Numbered from the stretch's first letter, positions 35,170 to 44,516 are shown. The stretch is 64,000 bases of DNA from Oceanobacillus damuensis (GCF_001618145.1 NZ_LQNF01000010.1:97457-161456); one strand, 5' to 3'. Notes: generated by a model not told the origin, from the sequence alone. A program made the numbers and translations.

Positions 35170-35655
35170 CTAATATGTCAAATGTTTAACCAATACACTT
35201 ACGAATTTCTCCAGATACAGCTGATCGGTTTCGCTGAACCTATCCGGGTTTGGGCTATCGATATCAAGTACGCCGTAAACTTGGTCATTGACTATGATTG
35301 GCACTACTATTTCAGATTGTGTCGCGCCATCACATGCAATATGTCCGGGGAATTTATGAACATCAGCAACACGCTGTGTAGTGCGCTCTTTGACTGCTGT
35401 ACCACATACACCTTTCCCAAACCCTATCCTGATACATGCGGGAAGACCTTGAAATGGGCCCAGAACAAGTTCATCATCTTTCCAAACATAAAAGCCGACC
35501 CAGTTTACCTCTGTCAGAAACTGATTCAATAATGCCGAAGCATTTGACAGGATTGCTGTTTCGTCGTTTTCACCTTCAGACAGTGCATCCAACTGTTTTA
35601 TCAGCAGTTCATAATCTTTTACTTTATCACCTGAATATAATGTGGTTTGAAACAA
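35170..35655 (-). CDS. ytsP: YtsP, GAF-domain free methionine-R-sulfoxide reductase
   Basis: A 161-residue single GAF-domain enzyme of the fRMsr family, which reduces free methionine-(R)-sulfoxide. Three conserved cysteines are visible: PACIRIGFGKGVCG holds two and GHIACDGATQSEIVVP the third. The start is taken as TTG 35655, since AAGGAGGAG lies seven bases upstream and the protein then begins near the usual family N terminus (FQTTLYSGDKVKDYELL); a longer frame to 35691 would include the ribosome-binding site. It is convergent with dgcP, as in B. subtilis. The enzymatic role is inferred from the family and the cysteines. Confidence 0.88.
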   Translation of the reverse strand: MFQTTLYSGDKVKDYELLIKQLDALSEGENDETAILSNASALLNQFLTEVNWVGFYVWKDDELVLGPFQGLPACIRIGFGKGVCGTAVKERTTQRVADVHKFPGHIACDGATQSEIVVPIIVNDQVYGVLDIDSPNPDRFSETDQLYLEKFVSVLVKHLTY

Positions 35656-35828
35656 TAATAACTCCTCCTTAAGTAATTGTACAACTGGCAAAATTCGACA
35701 GGATCATGCTTTTTGTCGAGAAGAAATTGCAGGAATTTAACGGTTCATTGTCGTAATCATGTAATAAGGATGTTTAAATACAGTCATATCCTCTTTTTCG
35801 CACAAGCAACAAAAGGAGATGAATAACA

Positions 35829-36476
35829 ATGAAAAAGAACCCAACCAAGCAAAAAGTCATAGATGCCGCTTCCTCATTGTTTTTCCAGAAGGGATTTCAT
35901 GGCACCTCGGTTCGGGATATCGCAGACAAAGCCTCTGTCAACGTATCCTTGATCAGTTATTATTTTAAAGGCAAGCAGGGCCTTTTGGAATATGCCGTAA
36001 CCAATTACTATGAGGAATATCTCAAAACCTTGGAAGAGGCCATGGAAAAGGCAGATTCCCTTTCTCCTTTGGAAAAACTGAATGATTTGATTTTTACCAT
36101 TATACATTATAAACAAAATAACCACCAACTGACATGCTTTATTCAGCGAGAACTCACACTGGACTCCGTTTTTGTCCGTGAAATGGCAGTAACCTATCTT
36201 GCCAAGGAGAACTACTATATACAGCAAACTTTCTTCAATACGCTTCAGGGGCGGTTGAAAGGAGATATGCGTGACTATTTGCTGATGCAGCTGAAGGGGA
36301 TGCTGATTACACCATATATATTACATAGTGAGTGGAAAGAACAGGTCATTGGGGATTATTCCCATCAGATCTTTGTGAAAAAATACGTAAATACCATTCA
36401 GCAATGGGTAGAATTTATTACGGAAAAAGGAATTTCTCCGAAAAGAAATGTAACAGTCAATAAAGCGAATGAATAA
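35829..36476 (+). CDS. refZ: RefZ (YttP), TetR-family regulator of FtsZ at sporulation
   Basis: A 215-residue TetR-family DNA-binding protein. The helix-turn-helix is in GFHGTSVRDIADKASVNVSLISYYF (given here as GFHGTSVRDIADKAS and VSLISYYF). B. subtilis RefZ binds a handful of sites around oriC during sporulation and disturbs FtsZ rings, which helps position the polar septum and chromosome capture. The gene precedes ezrA, another FtsZ regulator, in both organisms. ATG 35829 follows AAAGGAGATG. Identity is based on synteny and sequence resemblance. Confidence 0.88.
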   Translation: MKKNPTKQKVIDAASSLFFQKGFHGTSVRDIADKASVNVSLISYYFKGKQGLLEYAVTNYYEEYLKTLEEAMEKADSLSPLEKLNDLIFTIIHYKQNNHQLTCFIQRELTLDSVFVREMAVTYLAKENYYIQQTFFNTLQGRLKGDMRDYLLMQLKGMLITPYILHSEWKEQVIGDYSHQIFVKKYVNTIQQWVEFITEKGISPKRNVTVNKANE

Positions 36477-36643
36477 ACGTGGCGAATAAGCAATTAATTT
36501 GCATTTTTTTAGCCAAAACTGCATTATCCATGGTATTATAAGTAATATCTAAAAAAGAGTAACGATAAATCTAAAAAGTTTTAAACATATTAGAAAACTG
36601 GCAAATGCTTGAGCCACTTTTGGCGCATTCAGTCGCCCAATGA

Positions 36644-36675
36644 AGCAGATAGGTAATTTAGGATTTCTATCTGCT
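36644..36675 (+). terminator. Hairpin between refZ and ezrA
   Basis: AGCAGATAG (36644-36652) pairs with CTATCTGCT (36667-36675), 14-nt loop, followed by A residues and no T tract. It may be a leader hairpin of ezrA or a weak terminator of refZ. Confidence 0.4.
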
Positions 36676-36750
36676 AAAAAATATAATTAAATTAAACACT
36701 TGACAGGGAAACCTCTTTTTATGGGAATTGGTTGGGAGGCAATTTATTTT

Positions 36751-38445
36751 ATGGTTTTCATCATCGGAACAATTTTAGCAGTCATCGTATTAATCATCAT
36801 TGGACTAATTTTACGAAAACGTATTTATGACGGGGTTGATCGTCTCGAAAGCTGGAAAATGGATATTATGGGAAGAGATATCGCAGTACAGCTCAGCAAA
36901 ATTAAAACCCTTAATCTTTCCGGAGAAACGCAAGTGAAATTTGAAGCATGGAAAGACCGTTGGGAGCACATTATAACACGCGAGCTCCCAAATATTGAAG
37001 AACATTTATTTGATGCTGAAGAAGCAGCTGATCGCTTTCGAATCAATAAAGCGAAAAAAATATTGAATGAAGGTGAAGAAACGCTTCAAGGCATCGAACA
37101 AAGTATTGAAAATATATTGCATGAGCTTGAAGAGCTTCTCGAATCAGAGGAGAAAAGCCGAAAAGAAGCAGAAGAACTTGCACCCGCCATTAAAGGCTTG
37201 CGTAAATTGATATCCCAAAGCCGCTACCAGTACGGAAAAGCCGAAGAGTATTTTGACAGCCGGCTTGATGAAATGGAAGTCAGCCTGGCAACGTACTATG
37301 AATTGGTGGAAGCGGGAGATTATATTGAAGCTGGAAAACAGATGGCAGAGCTGAAGAATGAAATTAAAATACTGGAAGAGAAAATCGACCAGTTTCCGGC
37401 GATATATAAAAAATACAAGCATGATATACCTTCACAGCTTGATAACATGCTATCGGGTCTGAAAGAGATGAAAGAGGAAGGTTACCGTGTTGAGCATTTA
37501 GGTTTTGAAAAAGAAATTCATACATATCAAGAAAGAATTTCAGTAATACTCCAGCAATTGGAAAAAGGTGAAATGGCTGACTCAGAGCAAACAATCTCGG
37601 ACATTGAAGAAAGATTACAGGAAATGTACCAAATGCTGGAAACAGAAGCACATGCGAGAAATTACCTGGAAACACATATTCCTGAATATGAACATTCACT
37701 GGATGAACTTATCGACACATTTGATGAAACAAAACTTGAAGTTGAGCAAATAAAAAAAGCATATTATGTAGAAAATAATGACATGGAAAGATTTTTATCG
37801 GTAGGAAAAACCATCTTCAAATTGAAGGAACAGCTTGAGATGCTTTCAGTCGAAATGGAGAAAAGAGGTAAATCTCATTCCGAATTACGCGAGCAGGTTG
37901 AAGACGGCTTTAAAAAAATTGAAGAATTGCGAATCAAGCATGAAACGTTTAAGAAAAGTATCCAGAACCTGCGGAAGGATGAATTGGAAGCTAGGGAAAA
38001 ACTTGCAGAGATGCGTGGACAGCTATCACATTTAAACAGAAGGCTGAAAAAAAGCAATATTCCTGGAGTACCGAATTTTATCTGGTCCAGTTTTGAAACG
38101 GCTTTAAATAAAAATGACCAGGTCATCAAGACGTTGGAAAAATACCCTCTGGATATGGTAAATGTCCAGCAGGCATTATCAGAAGCCAAACTTTCACTTG
38201 ACCAAACGGCAGAGCAGGTCGAATTGATGCTTGATCAGGCCTATTTGACAGAACAGGTGATTCAATATGCAAACAGATACCGAAGCAAAAACCCTATTTT
38301 GGCTGCCAAGCTTCATGAGTCTGAGCGTCTGTTCAGGTCATATGAATATGAACTGTCACTTGAGCATGCTGCTAAAGCTATCGAAGAGGTTGAACCAGGT
38401 GCATTAAAACGTATTGAAGAAAACCAAACCGTTCTTAATAGATAA
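36751..38445 (+). CDS. ezrA: Septation ring formation regulator EzrA
   Basis: A 564-residue protein with one N-terminal transmembrane helix (IIGTILAVIVLIIIGLILRK) followed by an entirely coiled-coil, spectrin-like cytoplasmic region. EzrA sits in the membrane at division sites, binds FtsZ and keeps Z-rings from forming at poles. The segment RIYDGVDRLESWKMDI after the helix is the family signature. I chose ATG 36751 (GGGAGG eleven bases upstream); earlier starts at 36721 or 36700 are possible and would add up to 17 residues. It is followed by a terminator before nifZ. Confidence 0.94.
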   Translation: MVFIIGTILAVIVLIIIGLILRKRIYDGVDRLESWKMDIMGRDIAVQLSKIKTLNLSGETQVKFEAWKDRWEHIITRELPNIEEHLFDAEEAADRFRINKAKKILNEGEETLQGIEQSIENILHELEELLESEEKSRKEAEELAPAIKGLRKLISQSRYQYGKAEEYFDSRLDEMEVSLATYYELVEAGDYIEAGKQMAELKNEIKILEEKIDQFPAIYKKYKHDIPSQLDNMLSGLKEMKEEGYRVEHLGFEKEIHTYQERISVILQQLEKGEMADSEQTISDIEERLQEMYQMLETEAHARNYLETHIPEYEHSLDELIDTFDETKLEVEQIKKAYYVENNDMERFLSVGKTIFKLKEQLEMLSVEMEKRGKSHSELREQVEDGFKKIEELRIKHETFKKSIQNLRKDELEAREKLAEMRGQLSHLNRRLKKSNIPGVPNFIWSSFETALNKNDQVIKTLEKYPLDMVNVQQALSEAKLSLDQTAEQVELMLDQAYLTEQVIQYANRYRSKNPILAAKLHESERLFRSYEYELSLEHAAKAIEEVEPGALKRIEENQTVLNR

Positions 38446-38452
38446 TAGACGA

Positions 38453-38507
38453 AGAGGCTGTCATAAGAGACCGGATTACCCAGTTTCTTAAGTCAGCCTT
38501 ACATTTT
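38453..38507 (+). terminator. Terminator between ezrA and nifZ
   Basis: AGGCTG (38455-38460) pairs with CAGCCT (38494-38499), with TAAGA/TCTTA inside; ATTTTTG follows. Confidence 0.65.
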
Positions 38508-38537
38508 TGTGTTTGGATATGTGAGGAGATTTTAACG

Positions 38538-39677
38538 ATGATTTATTTGGACAATAGTGCGACAACAAAGCCCGATCCATCAGTGCTTGAAAGCTTCCAA
38601 CAGGTGTCAAGTAACTTTTTTGCGAATCCGTCATCCATCCATCAGCTTGGTGGGAATGCCGAGAAATTGCTTTTGACAGCGAAAAAGCAGGCTGCAGAAA
38701 TCCTTGGGACATCACCGGAAGAATTAGTCTTTACTTCAGGTGGAACAGAAGGAAATAATACTGCCATAAAAGGGATTGCTGTACAGCACCAGGGCAGGGG
38801 CAAACATATCATCACTTCCGATATTGAGCATCCATCTATTTATGAGACATGCAAAAGTCTTGAGGGCTTAGGATATGAAGTAACATATTTACCTGTAGAT
38901 AAAAATGGTGTAATATCAGTAGGTGATTTAGAAAAAGCGATACGCAACGACACGATATTAATCAGCATCATGCAAGTAAATAATGAAACCGGATCTATTC
39001 AGCCTATCGAGGAAATAGGAAAGATTGCCAAGAATCACCGCAAGCTGTTCCTCCATGTGGATGCAGTACAGGGTCTAGGAAAAGTACCTCTCGAATTAAA
39101 TAATAGTGGCATTGATCTATGTACTTTCTCTGGCCATAAAATTCATGGTCTGAAAGGGACTGGTATGTTGTATGTGAACAAGCGGACGAAACTGTTTCCG
39201 CTATTTCACGGAGGAAATCAGGAGCGAGCACTGCGCTCTGGGACAGAAAACCTGGCTGGCTCCGTTTCTTTCGTAAAAGCTTTACGATTAATTAAAGAAC
39301 GTGAAAAAAAGGAACTTCAAAAGTTGTACGATATGCAAAGCTACTTGATCAACGAGCTGAAATCAATGGAAGGGGTAGAAATCAATACGCCCCCCTATGC
39401 TGCACCCCATATAATCAATATGTCCGTTCCCGGCATAAAACCCGAAGTGATTATCCATATGCTTGGGGAACAGGGTATTTATATATCGACAAAGTCAGCC
39501 TGCTCATCTAAGTTAAAGGATGAGAGCAAAGTATTGGCTGCTTGTGGATTTGAGCGTGACAGATCAACTTCTGCACTGCGTGTCAGTCTTTCCTATGACA
39601 ATACGCTAGAAGAAATGGAAACTTTTAGTAAAGCATTGTCAAAAGCAATCAAACAATTTAAAGAAGCACTGGAGTAG
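38538..39677 (+). CDS. nifZ: Cysteine desulfurase NifZ (IscS-like), ThiI partner
   Basis: A 379-residue PLP enzyme that takes sulfur from cysteine. The PLP-binding lysine lies in TFSGHKIHGLKGTG. Conserved residues are also seen in DNSATTKPDP, GGTEGNNTAIKG and HVDAVQGLGK. The catalytic cysteine loop is STKSACSSKLKDESKVL. In B. subtilis NifZ hands persulfide to ThiI for 4-thiouridine in tRNA. It is six bases upstream of thiI, so the two form an operon with likely stoichiometric expression. The ATG follows GTGAGGAG. Confidence 0.95.
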   Translation: MIYLDNSATTKPDPSVLESFQQVSSNFFANPSSIHQLGGNAEKLLLTAKKQAAEILGTSPEELVFTSGGTEGNNTAIKGIAVQHQGRGKHIITSDIEHPSIYETCKSLEGLGYEVTYLPVDKNGVISVGDLEKAIRNDTILISIMQVNNETGSIQPIEEIGKIAKNHRKLFLHVDAVQGLGKVPLELNNSGIDLCTFSGHKIHGLKGTGMLYVNKRTKLFPLFHGGNQERALRSGTENLAGSVSFVKALRLIKEREKKELQKLYDMQSYLINELKSMEGVEINTPPYAAPHIINMSVPGIKPEVIIHMLGEQGIYISTKSACSSKLKDESKVLAACGFERDRSTSALRVSLSYDNTLEEMETFSKALSKAIKQFKEALE

Positions 39678-39683
39678 ATAACT

Positions 39684-40886
39684 ATGCAATATGATCATAT
39701 TTTAATACGCTACGGCGAGATGGCTCTGAAAGGGAAAAATATAAAAACCTTCATTATTCGCTTACAGGAAAACATTCAGCAAAAGATCAAGGAATTTCCG
39801 AACGCGAAGGTGAAACGAACACAAGGAAGAATGTTTGTGTTACTAAATGGCCATGATCCCGTTCCAATTATGGAGAAGCTTCAGAAAATATTCGGTATAC
39901 ACAGCCTCAGTCTTGCAATAAAAGTAGACAATGATTTGGAAAAAATTAAAGAAGCGGCATTATATGCCTTGAAAAAGAATGAAGATGTCAGGAAGTTTAA
40001 AGTGTCTGTTAAGCGAATTGCCAAGGATTTTCCGGTGCGATCACAGGAAATGAATCAGGTGCTTGGGGGACATTTGCTTAAAAATACGGATAATATCACC
40101 GTTGATGTTCACAACCCGGATTTGGAATTGAAAGTGGAAATCAGACTTGAGGCGACTTATATTACATCAAGCGTGGATCCTGGCCTTGGAGGTCTGCCTG
40201 TCGGTACTTCGGGCAAATCCCTTTTACTCTTATCCGGAGGTATTGACAGCCCTGTTGCAGGCTATCTTGCAATGAAGCGTGGTGTTCACCTGGAAGCAAT
40301 TCATTTCCATTCTCCACCATTCACAAGTGAACGAGCCAAACAAAAGGTCCTTGACCTGGCAAAACAGTTGACTCTATATGGAAAGGCGATCAATGTTCAT
40401 ATTGTGCCATTCACGAAGCTGCAGCAGGAAATCTTCCGTGAAATGCCTGATGAATATGCGATGACCATTATGCGCAGAATGATGTTCCGTATTAGTGAAC
40501 GTGTATGTCAAAACGAATCCATCCTTTCCTTGACAACAGGTGAGAATCTCGGTCAGGTGGCAAGCCAGACGATGGACAGCATGCATACAATCAATGAAGT
40601 TACAAACTATCCGATTATCCGACCACTGATTGCAATGGATAAACAGGAAGTAATCCAAATATCCGAGGAAATTGGAACGTATGAAACATCAATCTTACCA
40701 TATGAAGATTGCTGCACGATTTTCGTTCCTAAAGCTCCGAAGACAAAGCCAAAAAGGGATAAAGTGAATTACTATGAATCCACACATGATTTTAGCGCTT
40801 CCATCGAAGAGGCAATCAACGGAATAGAAACGATTAAGATAACCGACCAGAAAAAGGTCGAGGATTCTTTTACTGATCTGTTTTAG
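39684..40886 (+). CDS. thiI: tRNA 4-thiouridine synthetase ThiI
   Basis: A 400-residue enzyme with an N-terminal ferredoxin-like domain (1-~75), a THUMP tRNA-binding domain (~76-165) and an AANH/PP-loop domain with LLLSGGIDSPVAGYLAMKR, the ATP-pyrophosphatase signature. The PYEDCCTIFVPK segment carries the conserved cysteines. It lacks the C-terminal rhodanese domain of E. coli ThiI, as is usual in Bacillus. It adds sulfur to U8 of tRNA using persulfide from NifZ; whether it also acts in thiamine synthesis is unclear. Translation is probably coupled to nifZ. Confidence 0.96.
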   Translation: MQYDHILIRYGEMALKGKNIKTFIIRLQENIQQKIKEFPNAKVKRTQGRMFVLLNGHDPVPIMEKLQKIFGIHSLSLAIKVDNDLEKIKEAALYALKKNEDVRKFKVSVKRIAKDFPVRSQEMNQVLGGHLLKNTDNITVDVHNPDLELKVEIRLEATYITSSVDPGLGGLPVGTSGKSLLLLSGGIDSPVAGYLAMKRGVHLEAIHFHSPPFTSERAKQKVLDLAKQLTLYGKAINVHIVPFTKLQQEIFREMPDEYAMTIMRRMMFRISERVCQNESILSLTTGENLGQVASQTMDSMHTINEVTNYPIIRPLIAMDKQEVIQISEEIGTYETSILPYEDCCTIFVPKAPKTKPKRDKVNYYESTHDFSASIEEAINGIETIKITDQKKVEDSFTDLF

Positions 40887-40953
40887 GGCAAAATATAGGT
40901 AAACTAACAACAACTACCAATTTTATTGTTACATGTTTCACCTCATTCTGTGA

Positions 40954-40960
40954 CATTCTA
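40954..40960 (+). promoter_or_regulatory. Sigma-G-type -10 box of sspA
   Basis: CATTCTA matches the forespore sigma-G/F -10 consensus CATnnTA, 24 bases before sspA. The -35 region (around ACATG, 18 bases up) is a weak match. Confidence 0.6.
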
Positions 40961-40984
40961 TAAGTACCAAGGAGGTGAAGTAAC

Positions 40985-41185
40985 ATGGCAAATAACAACT
41001 CTAATCAGTTGCTAGTTCCAGGTGTACAACAAGCACTAGACCAAATGAAAACTGAGATAGCTCAGGAATTTGGTGTTCAACTTGGTGCTGACACTACTTC
41101 TCGTGCTAACGGTTCCGTTGGTGGAGAAATTACAAAACGTTTAGTTTCTATGGCAGAATCTCAGTTTGGTGGAACTCCACAATAA
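40985..41185 (+). CDS. sspA: Alpha/beta-type small acid-soluble spore protein
   Basis: A 66-residue SASP that coats spore DNA and protects it from UV and chemicals. The GPR protease site is seen in [10 protein letters not shown], and the second conserved helix includes [13 protein letters not shown]. The ribosome-binding site is an ideal AAGGAGGTGA, and a CATnnTA -10 box lies upstream, as expected for high forespore expression. Its position after thiI is the B. subtilis sspA arrangement. A strong terminator follows. Confidence 0.97.
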   Translation: MANNNSNQLLVPGVQQALDQMKTEIAQEFGVQLGADTTSRANGSVGGEITKRLVSMAESQFGGTPQ

Positions 41186-41202
41186 TTAAATAATAAATGG
41201 CT

Positions 41203-41240
41203 AGAGCTATCCTTGGAAACAGGGATAGCTCTTCTTTGTC
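41203..41240 (+). terminator. sspA terminator
   Basis: AGAGCTATCC (41203-41212) pairs with GGATAGCTCT (41223-41232), followed by TCTTT. Confidence 0.88.
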
Positions 41241-41367
41241 ATTAAAGAATTATTATAAACTGCCAGCTGGTTATTCATGCAATAAACCGATGCCGACGAA
41301 ACAGTTGCTTTTCGCAATTTCTGTAAACTGCGGCGTATGCAAACTCGGATAAGCGTCTTCGGCTACC

Positions 41368-41484
41368 GCTCGGGGAAATACACTGCGCTTTCCACGGGCG
41401 GCTGGTGAGCCCCTTCATGCTACGCATTTCAGTGTCTCACCTATGCCTCTCTTCCCGTAGGAGTCTCCGTGTATTTCCCCGAGC
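41368..41484. repeat. Palindromic intergenic element 1
   Basis: A perfect 16-bp inverted repeat (GCTCGGGGAAATACAC at 41368-41383, complement at 41469-41484) encloses nested short stems such as ACGGG/CCCGT and GGTGAG/CTCACC. CTTTCCACGGGCGG and TTCCCGTAGGAGTCTCC resemble the intergenic repeats common in Bacillaceae genomes. It has no coding capacity. Together with element 2 it accounts for the 563-base gap between sspA and nadK. Confidence 0.75.
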
Positions 41485-41550
41485 TGGTTAGAGGATTGCT
41501 TATTATTATTTCATATATAATAGCTAAAATAACATCAAACAACTTCACCA

Positions 41551-41675
41551 GTCCGGGATTGCTCTGGGCGGTGACTCCTGCGGGAAAAGCGCGTGTCCGA
41601 AGACCAGAAGAGTGGTTTTCTCTTCGGGGCTGAGGCCGTGCCCGCGGAAAGCATCCGCCCAGAGCGATCGCGGAC
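41551..41675. repeat. Palindromic intergenic element 2
   Basis: A 21-bp imperfect inverted repeat (41551-41571 and 41655-41675; 19 of 21 pairs), with core GCTCTGGGCGG. Inner segments ACTCCTGCGGGAAAAGC and GTGCCCGCGGAAAGC again resemble the Bacillaceae repeat. Its flank TTACTTCGCATTTTA (41713-41727) recurs inverted at 63983-63997. Confidence 0.75.
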
Positions 41676-41748
41676 GGCGGCAAGAGCACTTATCTCCAAG
41701 AATAAACTTAATTTACTTCGCATTTTATATCAACTCCGATAAGAAGCT

Positions 41749-42549
41749 TTATAAAAACGTTCGCTTCACACGATCCCAATAGGTATTGTTTTTCAGTTTG
41801 ACCGTTTTAATGACGCTATCATCCATGGAAACTTCAATGGATTGTATTTTTCGTATTGGCAGTGCTTCGTTATCAAGACTGATAATGGGATGGTCGTTTC
41901 CATAGGGAATCAAGTCCAGTTTCAGCTGCCTGTTTTTGTTTAGTATAAAAGACGAGCCAAGCGTACGATATTGATTGTTGTTCAATGAGGCCACCTCGGA
42001 AACCTGGTAGCAGGCAATCAGTGGATCTATAACTGCACCACGGGCCGATTTTGTATAGCCGGTACTGCCGGTAGGTGTGGCGACGATTAACCCATCTCCA
42101 CGAAATGTTTCAAAGTGCTGTCCATCAATTTGCACATCTATAACTATTGTTTTTACAATAGTGGAACGAATGCTAACCTCATTTAAACAATAAAAAGCTG
42201 TTCCATCATTTACTTTTGTTTTAATTATAGGGAAGCGGCGCACTTCCAATTCTTCGTGTTGAAGAGAATGGAGCATTTCATCAAAATGATCAATATTAAA
42301 ATCACAATACAAGCCGGACTTGCCTTCATGGGTAATTCCCACGTAAATGCAATCCTGACGAAATCCGGTTTTTCTTACCGCCTGCAGGAATTCCCCGTCT
42401 CCTCCAATACTGACTATAATACTTGCGTTTTTATGGTCTTCCACAAGCTGAAAGCCATTTTCTTCTGCTAAGCGTTGCAGTGTGTCCACCCTCGAATCGG
42501 TTACTTCATCCCGATGATAATAAAAAAATAAGTCTTTGCTTTTGCCCAT
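41749..42549 (-). CDS. NAD kinase
   Basis: A 266-residue ATP-NAD kinase that makes NADP. Motifs are IIVSIGGDGEFLQAV (GGDG), YCLNEVSIRS and the NAD-binding TPTGSTGYTKSARG. Of the two B. subtilis NAD kinases it corresponds by position to YtdI (the NadK2/PpnKB type) near sspA. The ATG follows AGGAGGT. It is divergent from ytfI. Cytoplasmic and monocistronic as far as can be seen. Confidence 0.94.
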   Translation of the reverse strand: MGKSKDLFFYYHRDEVTDSRVDTLQRLAEENGFQLVEDHKNASIIVSIGGDGEFLQAVRKTGFRQDCIYVGITHEGKSGLYCDFNIDHFDEMLHSLQHEELEVRRFPIIKTKVNDGTAFYCLNEVSIRSTIVKTIVIDVQIDGQHFETFRGDGLIVATPTGSTGYTKSARGAVIDPLIACYQVSEVASLNNNQYRTLGSSFILNKNRQLKLDLIPYGNDHPIISLDNEALPIRKIQSIEVSMDDSVIKTVKLKNNTYWDRVKRTFL

Positions 42550-42688
42550 TTTTTTACCTCCTGCGTACTCTTTTCTTAATCATATCACCTCACAACTATT
42601 TATCCTATTAATGTAAATCTATACGTTTAAAATAAAGAAAAATGCTGCAAAATAGATGAAAAGGTATATTTTGGAAAGTTGGAGCGAT

Positions 42689-43270
42689 ATGCTGCTGATG
42701 ACTTTTATTTTAGTTGTAATTTTTTTACTGGTAGTTCTTTTTTCTGCCGTACATATCTCCATTCAATATACATATGAGAAGGATAATCAGTACATGATTA
42801 TTACTGTGTTTCTCTTAAAAATCCGTTTTTTTAAAAAGAAATATGATTTAAAAGCCTTTGGTGAGGAGCATAATCTGTTTGACGGTATCCATTTTGAATC
42901 TTTTCCGGAAAAATTAAACTCCTTGCATCAAACATGGAAAGAAGCAAATAGAGTAATGATGAATTTTTTAATGAAAGTCAGACTGCATCACTTCAGTTGG
43001 GTAACGGCTGGGGGGACCGGTGACGCGTTTACGACCGGTATAGCGAGTGGAAGCATTTGGTCGGTCAAAGGCATCATGACAGGTTACTTTCTGGAGAAGG
43101 TTCAATTAAAATGCAAACCGTATATCTATGTTGAACCAAATTTTCAAGAAATGTTTGTGCGGACTGACCTGGACTGTATCGTATCGATTCGATTTGGGCA
43201 AGCTATACTAGCTATTATCAAGCTAACGAGAAGGCCAATAATAATTAAAAAACCAGGAGGAAGATCATGA
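42689..43270 (+). CDS. ytfI: YtfI, DUF2953 membrane protein
   Basis: A 193-residue DUF2953 protein with an N-terminal transmembrane helix (MTFILVVIFLLVVLFSAVHI) and a conserved soluble domain. GGTGDAFTTGIASGSIWSVKG-type residues in the middle (VTAGGTGDAFTTG) and KPYIYVEPNF are family hallmarks. The start ATG 42689 is chosen for TTGGAGCGAT just before it; the frame is open from 42656. It overlaps the ytfJ start by four bases, so the two are translationally coupled. The role is unknown, but its pairing with ytfJ suggests sporulation. Confidence 0.85.
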   Translation: MLLMTFILVVIFLLVVLFSAVHISIQYTYEKDNQYMIITVFLLKIRFFKKKYDLKAFGEEHNLFDGIHFESFPEKLNSLHQTWKEANRVMMNFLMKVRLHHFSWVTAGGTGDAFTTGIASGSIWSVKGIMTGYFLEKVQLKCKPYIYVEPNFQEMFVRTDLDCIVSIRFGQAILAIIKLTRRPIIIKKPGGRS

Positions 43271-43719
43271 CAGAAGAACATCCGATTGAAGGTTTAATGA
43301 CGACAGCTATGGAAAATCTCCAAAAAATGGTGGAAGTGAATACCATTGTCGGTGATCCGGTTAAATCACCTGACGGAAGTCTTATCATACCTGTTTCCAA
43401 ACTTGGTTTCGGTTTTGCAGCAGGCGGCAGTGAATTTAATTCCAATCAATCGCAAGGCGATTCTGATGCAACATTGCCATTTGGAGGAGGGAGTGGTGGA
43501 GGTGTATCAATCACGCCTGTAGCATTTTTGATTGTAAGTGAACAGGGAGTCAAAATGGTACATCTTGATCAACACACTCATCTATATGAGAGAATGCTTG
43601 ATTTTGCACCAAATGTTATTGAAAAAGTTCAGCAGATAATGAATGAAAACGGTGGATCCAAGAAAGAACAGAGTGAAGAAAAGCAAGAAAAAACGAATCC
43701 TTCTCACTTTGATATATAA
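43267..43719 (+). CDS. ytfJ: YtfJ (GerW family) sporulation protein
   Basis: A 150-residue GerW/YtfJ family protein. The N-terminal IEGLMTTAMENLQKMVEVNTIVG, written here as IEGLMTTAMENLQ plus NTIVGDPV, and the glycine-rich FGGGSGGGVSITPVAFLIV are diagnostic. YtfJ homologues are made in the forespore; they are needed for normal germination or spore physiology in some Bacilli. The acidic, lysine-rich end is not conserved. It is coupled to ytfI by an ATGA overlap. Confidence 0.93.
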   Translation: MTEEHPIEGLMTTAMENLQKMVEVNTIVGDPVKSPDGSLIIPVSKLGFGFAAGGSEFNSNQSQGDSDATLPFGGGSGGGVSITPVAFLIVSEQGVKMVHLDQHTHLYERMLDFAPNVIEKVQQIMNENGGSKKEQSEEKQEKTNPSHFDI

Positions 43720-43849
43720 GCAGTTTTATTCTTAATAGGGTTTTCTAAGTTCACACAAATTTAACAGTTAGTCGTTTGCTATTGGTGGACAGATTGTACG
43801 GTAATCCTCCATAATAAAAATAGAATGATTAAGAGGAGGAATATATTCT

Positions 43850-44350
43850 ATGGTAAATGTTACTTTCAAACAGGAACCTGTAACACTGGTTGGCCCCGAA
43901 ATAAAAGCAGGGGATAAGGCGCCTGATTTTACAGTTCTATCCAATGATTTAAGTGAAGTTAGCCTAAGTGATTACAGTGGGAAAGTGAAATTGATCAGTG
44001 TAGTCCCATCTATCGACACCGGTGTTTGTTCTGAGCAGACAAGACGTTTCAATGAAGAAGCAGACAAGCTGGATAATGTACATGTTTTGACAATCAGCAT
44101 GGATCTGCCATTCGCACAGGCCAGATGGTGTGCTGCTAACGGGATTGAAAAAGTGGATACGCTATCCGATCACCGTGACGCAGATTTCGGCGAGAAGTAC
44201 GGTGTATTGATAAAGGAATTAAGATTGCTGGCAAGATCAATTTTCGTAGTAAACTCAAAAGATGAAGTAACCCATGCAGAATATGTTTCAGAGGTTTCCA
44301 CACATCCGGATTATGAAGCGGCGTTAAAGGCAGCGAAGGAAGCGGAATAA
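43850..44350 (+). CDS. tpx: Thiol peroxidase Tpx
   Basis: A 166-residue 2-Cys atypical peroxiredoxin. The peroxidatic cysteine is in [14 protein letters not shown] (about C60) and the resolving cysteine in [13 protein letters not shown] (about C95). It reduces peroxides with electrons from thioredoxin. [15 protein letters not shown] is another family signature. The start ATG 43850 follows AGAGGAGG. It is monocistronic and ends at a strong terminator. Its place next to ytfJ and ytxK is as in B. subtilis. Confidence 0.96.
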   Translation: MVNVTFKQEPVTLVGPEIKAGDKAPDFTVLSNDLSEVSLSDYSGKVKLISVVPSIDTGVCSEQTRRFNEEADKLDNVHVLTISMDLPFAQARWCAANGIEKVDTLSDHRDADFGEKYGVLIKELRLLARSIFVVNSKDEVTHAEYVSEVSTHPDYEAALKAAKEAE

Positions 44351-44356
44351 GTGGGA

Positions 44357-44390
44357 AAATCTCTCCTTTTTAATGGGAGAGATTTTTCTT
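44357..44390 (+). terminator. tpx terminator
   Basis: AAATCTCTCC (44357-44366) pairs with GGAGAGATTT (44376-44385), followed by TTCTT. Confidence 0.88.
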
Positions 44391-44516
44391 CGTCCTGGAT
44401 TGTTCAACAATTCACCTGGATTTGGAATGAAAGCGGTGCTGGACGCGGCTGTTTAATGGGTAAGAGTTAATTGCTTTCCAACATTTATATTTTATTATTT
44501 CTTTCTTCTTATTTCT

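Noticed and set aside
41441..41723. Minus-strand frames of 62-82 codons
   Set aside because: They run through the two palindromic repeats; the arginine- and proline-rich product reflects repeat composition, not coding selection.
44428..44441. TGAAAGCGGTGCTG as a cre site for ytxK-ackA
   Set aside because: Only the left half fits the cre consensus; three bases at the right end mismatch and it lies over 100 bases before the promoter start.
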